Shown in pieces: positions 13,487-16,869 of a stretch of 16,869 bases of DNA. The stretch is from Verrucomicrobiota bacterium (lineage in GTDB: Bacteria; Verrucomicrobiota; Verrucomicrobiia; Opitutales; Opitutaceae): assembly GCA_030916665.1 (NCBI GenBank), contig JAUPWC010000562.1, forward strand, positions 1 to 16,869, written 5' to 3'. Each line of letters starts with the position of its first letter. Positions within the stretch are counted from its first letter, which is position 1. The position numbers and the translations under genes are program-made. The notes under the pieces are model-generated. The model worked only from the letters and a program-made list of their open reading frames with translations. It was not told the DNA's origin and did no database searches.

Positions 13487-13564
13487 GTAGGCGGGGTCTC
13501 CGAACCCCGCCTTTGCTCGATCAACCAAGCCGCCCCGAGGCGGGGTTCGGAGACCCCGCCCTAC
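13487..13564. repeat. REP doublet, family C (foot GTAG)
   Basis: Both units read GTAG followed by a perfect 8-bp stem GGCGGGGT/ACCCCGCC with loop CTCCGA (the left unit shares the last foot G with the stem). They face each other across about 28 bp. It begins 16 bp after the GH51 stop. The single unit at 6784-6809 is the same family. Confidence 0.85.
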
Positions 13565-13580
13565 AACAAGACAGGTCGGC

Positions 13581-15131
13581 TCACAGCTCCAGCACCACCA
13601 CCGACTTCGCGGGGAGGGTGACGGTCAGCAGGCCGCCGGCGAGCTTGGCGCCGGTGAAGGCGACGGGCTTGACGGCCTCGGGGGCCTCGAAGGTGTTGCG
13701 CGCGTCCATCGCCTCGGCGGTGAGGATGCGACCGCTCACGGTGCCGGGCTTCACGCCCTCGAGCGTCGTGCTGACCGTGACGGCGTCGTGCGGATGCAGG
13801 TTCACGAGCGAGAGGTGGATCTTGCCGGCGGCGTTGCGCGAGGCGGAGGCGCTGACGGCGGGCAGCTTCTCGGCGCCGAAGACGAAGTCGGGCGTCTTCA
13901 GGTCGAGCTTCAGCGAGGTCGCGCCCTGGTGGACCTTGAACATCTCGAAGACGTGGTAGGTCGGCGTGAGGATCATCTTCTCCTTGTCGGTGAGGATGAC
14001 GGCCTGGAGCACGTTGATCATCTGCGCGATGTTGGCCATGGTCACGCGGTCGGCGTGCTTCTGGAAAATGTGGAGGTTGAGGCCCGCGACGACGGCATCG
14101 CGGATCGTGTTCTGCTGGCGGAGGAAGCCGGGGTTGGTGCCGGGCTCGACGTCATACCAGGTGCCCCATTCGTCCACGACGAGGCCGACCTTCTTCTGCG
14201 GGTCGTATTTGTCCATGATTGCGCTGTGCTTGGTGACAAGCGTTTCCATGATCAGGGTGTTGCGCATCGTGGTGAACCACTGGGTCTCAGGGAAGCCGTA
14301 GGCCGCGCCCTTCGGGCCGCTCCAGCTCCCGCTGGGCAGCGTGTAGTGGTGCAGCGACAGGCCGTTCATGTGGCGCGTGGCGCTGTGCATGAGCTCCTCG
14401 GTCCAGGCGTAGTTGTCGCCGTTGGGGCCGCAGGCGATGCGCTGGATGCGGTGCTCGCGGTCGTAGTTTTTGATGAACGTGTTGAACTGCTTGTAAACGT
14501 CGGCGTAATACTCGGGGCGCATGTTGCCGCCGCAGCCCCAGGTCTCGTTGCCGACGCCGATGTATTTCACGCGCCAGGGCTTGTCGCGGCCGTTGGCGCG
14601 GCGCAGGTCGGCCATGGGGGACTTGGCGTCGCTGGTCATGTATTCGACCCACTCCTGCGTCTCCTGCACGGTGCCGCTGCCGACGTTGACCGACACGAAG
14701 GCCTCGCAGCCGAGCAGCTCGACCAGGTCGAGGAACTCGTGCGTGCCGAAATGGTTGTTCTCCACCACGCCGCCCCAGTGGGAGTTATAGATGGCGGGGC
14801 GCTTCTCGCGCGGGCCGATGCCGTCCTTCCAGTGGTATTCGTCGGCGAAGCAGCCGCCCGGCCAGCGGAGCACGGGGATCGAGAGGTTCTTGAGCGCGGC
14901 GACGACGTCGTTGCGGATGCCGCGCGTGTTGGGGATGGACGAGTCGGGACCGACCCACAGGCCCTCGTAAATGCAGTGACCGAGATGCTCGGCGAAATGG
15001 CCGTAGATCTCGCGGCTGATGACGGCGCCGGGCTGGTCGGCGCGGACGGTGAGGGTGGCGGTCGCGTCGGCGCGGAGCACCGGGGCCGCGGCCAGGGCCA
15101 GCAGGCCCAGCAGGGGGAGAAGTCTTTTCAT
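13581..15131 (-). CDS. Alpha-L-arabinofuranosidase, GH51 family
   Basis: 516 residues from ATG 15131 (CCCC-ATG context) with signal peptide [21 protein letters not shown] (1-21). The TIM barrel shows the GH51 signatures [18 protein letters not shown] (42-59), [13 protein letters not shown] (89-101), VGNETWG with acid/base Glu196, HHY (261-263), and [10 protein letters not shown] with nucleophile Glu321. A beta-rich C-terminal domain follows from about residue 390. GH51 enzymes remove alpha-L-arabinofuranose from arabinan and arabinoxylan. Many bacterial GH51 enzymes are cytoplasmic; the signal peptide here indicates an exported form, which fits side-chain trimming outside the inner membrane. 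The stop codon is followed 16 bp later by a palindromic doublet. Confidence 0.95.
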   Translation of the reverse strand: MKRLLPLLGLLALAAAPVLRADATATLTVRADQPGAVISREIYGHFAEHLGHCIYEGLWVGPDSSIPNTRGIRNDVVAALKNLSIPVLRWPGGCFADEYHWKDGIGPREKRPAIYNSHWGGVVENNHFGTHEFLDLVELLGCEAFVSVNVGSGTVQETQEWVEYMTSDAKSPMADLRRANGRDKPWRVKYIGVGNETWGCGGNMRPEYYADVYKQFNTFIKNYDREHRIQRIACGPNGDNYAWTEELMHSATRHMNGLSLHHYTLPSGSWSGPKGAAYGFPETQWFTTMRNTLIMETLVTKHSAIMDKYDPQKKVGLVVDEWGTWYDVEPGTNPGFLRQQNTIRDAVVAGLNLHIFQKHADRVTMANIAQMINVLQAVILTDKEKMILTPTYHVFEMFKVHQGATSLKLDLKTPDFVFGAEKLPAVSASASRNAAGKIHLSLVNLHPHDAVTVSTTLEGVKPGTVSGRILTAEAMDARNTFEAPEAVKPVAFTGAKLAGGLLTVTLPAKSVVVLEL

Positions 15132-15160
15132 GGGGTTAGGGGAGGGGAAACCGAGGGTTG

Positions 15161-15179
15161 GCGACCGGCGGGCGGTCGC
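15161..15179. terminator. Hairpin between GH2 and GH51
   Basis: GCGACCG/CGGTCGC, a perfect 7-bp stem with a 5-nt loop, 36 bp after the GH2 stop and 30 bp before the GH51 start. There is no T-run and no REP foot, so the terminator reading is tentative; it is the only such gap without a REP unit. Confidence 0.35.
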
Positions 15180-15215
15180 AACGGACCGTGACCTTGACCG
15201 TCATGTGCGGAATGA

Positions 15216-16869
15216 TCAACCGTGCAGCGCGGTGACCAGGGCCGCGGGCTCCACCGGCACCTCGGGCGCGAAGGCGGGCGAGGCGGCGTAGCGGAGGAGG
15301 CTGGAGAGCAGCGCGCGCGCCTCGGGGTGCGTCGCGCCGAGGGCAGGCAGGTCGAGGCCGCAAACAAGCAGCCGGCCCGGTCCGACGCGCACCTCGAAAA
15401 TCAGACCGAGCCGCTGCGCCCGCTCGGGGTTGTCGATCACCTCGATGATGGGCCGCAAGCCGGCGGGCAGCGCGTCGAGCCCGACGGGTTGTGCAGCCCC
15501 CGCGAGGTGGAACCACTGCCAGTTGGAATGCGTTTCGGTCGGAAAACAGGCGAGTGCGGGATGGGTGGCGTCGATGGCAAGTCCGAGCGTGCCCGGGACG
15601 TTCTTGAACATGCTCCAGCACCAAAAATCCGGCGTGAACCCGCCGCCGGGCGTGCCCGGAAACGGTCGCGCTGCGTCGGCGCACAGCACGACCGTGCCGC
15701 CGGCGGCGAGCGTTGACTCCGCGGCGGCATCGAAGCGGCGCGTCAGCACGAGCCCGGGCGGCACGGGCGTATTTGCGGCCGGGTAAACCCAGAGCGGGTA
15801 GGCGTTGGTCGCGCCGGAGGGAACGTGCGTGAGAGTCAGTTCCAACCGGCAGGCGCGCGCGGTGTCGGGCAGGCGACATTCAAGCCGTCCGAGCGGGCGC
15901 AGGCCACCGTGCGCGGCGGCCGGGGCGGGAAGCGAGCCGGCGGCTTCGCCGAGGGACCAGCGCACTTCGCCAGGGGTGAAGTCGGCCGGACCGTAATGCG
16001 CGAATTCGAGATCCGCGATGAAGGTTACGCCCGCCGTCCAGGTGTGCCGGTCGAAACGGGCAAGCAGCACGTGCGGCGCGCAGAATCGCCGGAACTCCGC
16101 CGGCGAGATCGCGCCCTTGGATTCGAGAAAAACATCGAGCAACCCGACGAGCGCCGTGCCCTGACCGGGGAAATCCTGCAAACCGAGCAGCTCGAAGCCG
16201 CCAAAGCCGGGCGTGCGCAGCGCCGCCTCAATTTCCTCGCGGTAACAGAGCGCCGCCAGAGCGGACGAAGCGCGGGCGAAATCATCGGCGCGCGCCCGCA
16301 GGCCCGCGGCTTCGGCCTTGGCGCGGAAGCGCTCCAGGTTGTGTGCGGCAAACACGCCGCGATGCCGGGCGATCTCCGCGTAGCGCGGGTAGGTCGCATA
16401 CTGGCCGATCTCATGGCTGACGACCGGCAGCGGCGACGCGGCGATGGCGGCGCGGTAGTCGGTGCGCGTGCCGCCGGGGCCGGTTTGGAGGTGGCCGTCG
16501 GCCCGGTCGGGCGTGGCGTGGGCGCCGCGCACATTGACGTAGCGCCGGGTGCCGTCCGCGGCGGGCAGGCGCGCGGTGATCCAGCAGTCGTCGTGGGGCG
16601 CGAGCGAAGGGGTTTCGAGGTCGTTGTTGGCGCCCTGCGCATAAAGCCGCGATGGATCGAGCGCCCGCAACCGCGCAACCAGTCCCGCGCGTGCGGCGCG
16701 GTCACCGCGGTGCTCGTTGCCGAGCGACAGCAGCACGAATGACGGATGATGCCCGTAGGCGCGCAGGATGGCCTCGCCCTCGGGGGCTAGCGCGTCGGCG
16801 ATGGCGGGCGTCCACTCACCCCAGAACGGCAGCTCCGTCGCCACGTAGAAGCCCAGCTCGTCCGCGGCC
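15216..16869 (-). CDS. GH2 family glycosidase (beta-galactosidase-like), N-terminus outside window
   Basis: The frame is open from base 16868 to the stop at 15216, 550 residues visible; the start is beyond the right edge, and a GTG at 16844 is an internal Val codon. The visible part begins inside the TIM barrel with DELGFYVATELPFWGEW (residues 3-19 of the visible part), a typical GH2 stretch. LLSLGNEH (46-53, Glu52) fits the acid/base and VVSHEIGQYATYPRY (149-163, Glu153) fits the nucleophile. About 300 further residues form C-terminal beta domains. GH2 includes beta-galactosidases, mannosidases and glucuronidases. With a GH53 galactanase in the cluster, beta-galactosidase action on galacto-oligosaccharides is the likely role, but the binding residues that would decide this lie partly outside the window. 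Confidence 0.85.
   Translation of the reverse strand, partial: AADELGFYVATELPFWGEWTPAIADALAPEGEAILRAYGHHPSFVLLSLGNEHRGDRAARAGLVARLRALDPSRLYAQGANNDLETPSLAPHDDCWITARLPAADGTRRYVNVRGAHATPDRADGHLQTGPGGTRTDYRAAIAASPLPVVSHEIGQYATYPRYAEIARHRGVFAAHNLERFRAKAEAAGLRARADDFARASSALAALCYREEIEAALRTPGFGGFELLGLQDFPGQGTALVGLLDVFLESKGAISPAEFRRFCAPHVLLARFDRHTWTAGVTFIADLEFAHYGPADFTPGEVRWSLGEAAGSLPAPAAAHGGLRPLGRLECRLPDTARACRLELTLTHVPSGATNAYPLWVYPAANTPVPPGLVLTRRFDAAAESTLAAGGTVVLCADAARPFPGTPGGGFTPDFWCWSMFKNVPGTLGLAIDATHPALACFPTETHSNWQWFHLAGAAQPVGLDALPAGLRPIIEVIDNPERAQRLGLIFEVRVGPGRLLVCGLDLPALGATHPEARALLSSLLRYAASPAFAPEVPVEPAALVTALHG

Noticed and set aside
1435..13564. CRISPR array
   Set aside because: The repeats are dispersed, palindromic and of different families, with no regular repeat-spacer series and no cas genes.
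15132..15215. Small peptide gene before GH51
   Set aside because: A short frame from the ATG near 15203 is only the tail of a shadow frame and has no independent support.
16842..16844. GTG at 16844 as the GH2 start
   Set aside because: The eight codons upstream continue the GH2 barrel motif (DELGFY), so the gene simply runs off the window.

Overview
The window is GC-rich (roughly two thirds G+C by eye) bacterial DNA carrying twelve genes, all on the minus strand, ten complete and two cut by the window ends. Almost every product has an N-terminal export signal and belongs to a carbohydrate-degrading family. Together they form a pectin cluster aimed at rhamnogalacturonan I (RG-I) and its galactan and arabinan side chains. 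The lack of Shine-Dalgarno motifs, the enzyme repertoire and the repeat-filled gaps suggest a verrucomicrobium close to Opitutaceae; this is inference, since no phylogenetic marker is present.

In transcription order (right to left): a GH2 enzyme (N-terminus outside the window), a GH51 arabinofuranosidase, a GH43-like enzyme (b), a GH29 fucosidase, a GH43 enzyme (a) coupled to a GH53 galactanase, an alpha/beta-hydrolase esterase, a four-gene run with ATGA overlaps (PL11 rhamnogalacturonan lyase, unknown secreted protein, CBM9-like protein, BNR_4 propeller protein), and a GH28-like protein (C-terminus outside the window). PL11 and GH28 would act on the backbone, GH53 and GH2 on galactan, GH43 and GH51 on arabinan, GH29 on fucose, and the esterase on acetyl groups. 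No transporter, regulator, tRNA, rRNA, CRISPR array or transposase gene is seen.

The most unusual content is a set of short palindromic elements with one shared architecture: a foot of GTAG, GTGG or GGAG, a stem of about 8 bp, a 2-7 nt loop, and usually a second inverted copy 50-80 bp away. This is the layout of REP doublets (REPINs), which are mobilised by RAYT transposases. At least seven sequence families occur. One doublet lies nested inside another. Six of the seven gaps between uncoupled genes have an element 10-65 bp after the upstream stop codon. Four genes appear to carry an element, or a different palindrome, inside the reading frame between the start codon and the signal-peptide core. 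The two GH43-type genes also share a leader: a promoter-like motif, a 40-nt start region, an in-frame palindrome or half palindrome, and a 9-nt tandem repeat that encodes the signal-peptide core as repeated Ser-Cys-(Leu/Val).

No gene-free stretch exceeds 300 bases. The main annotation uncertainty is where the two GH43-type genes start.
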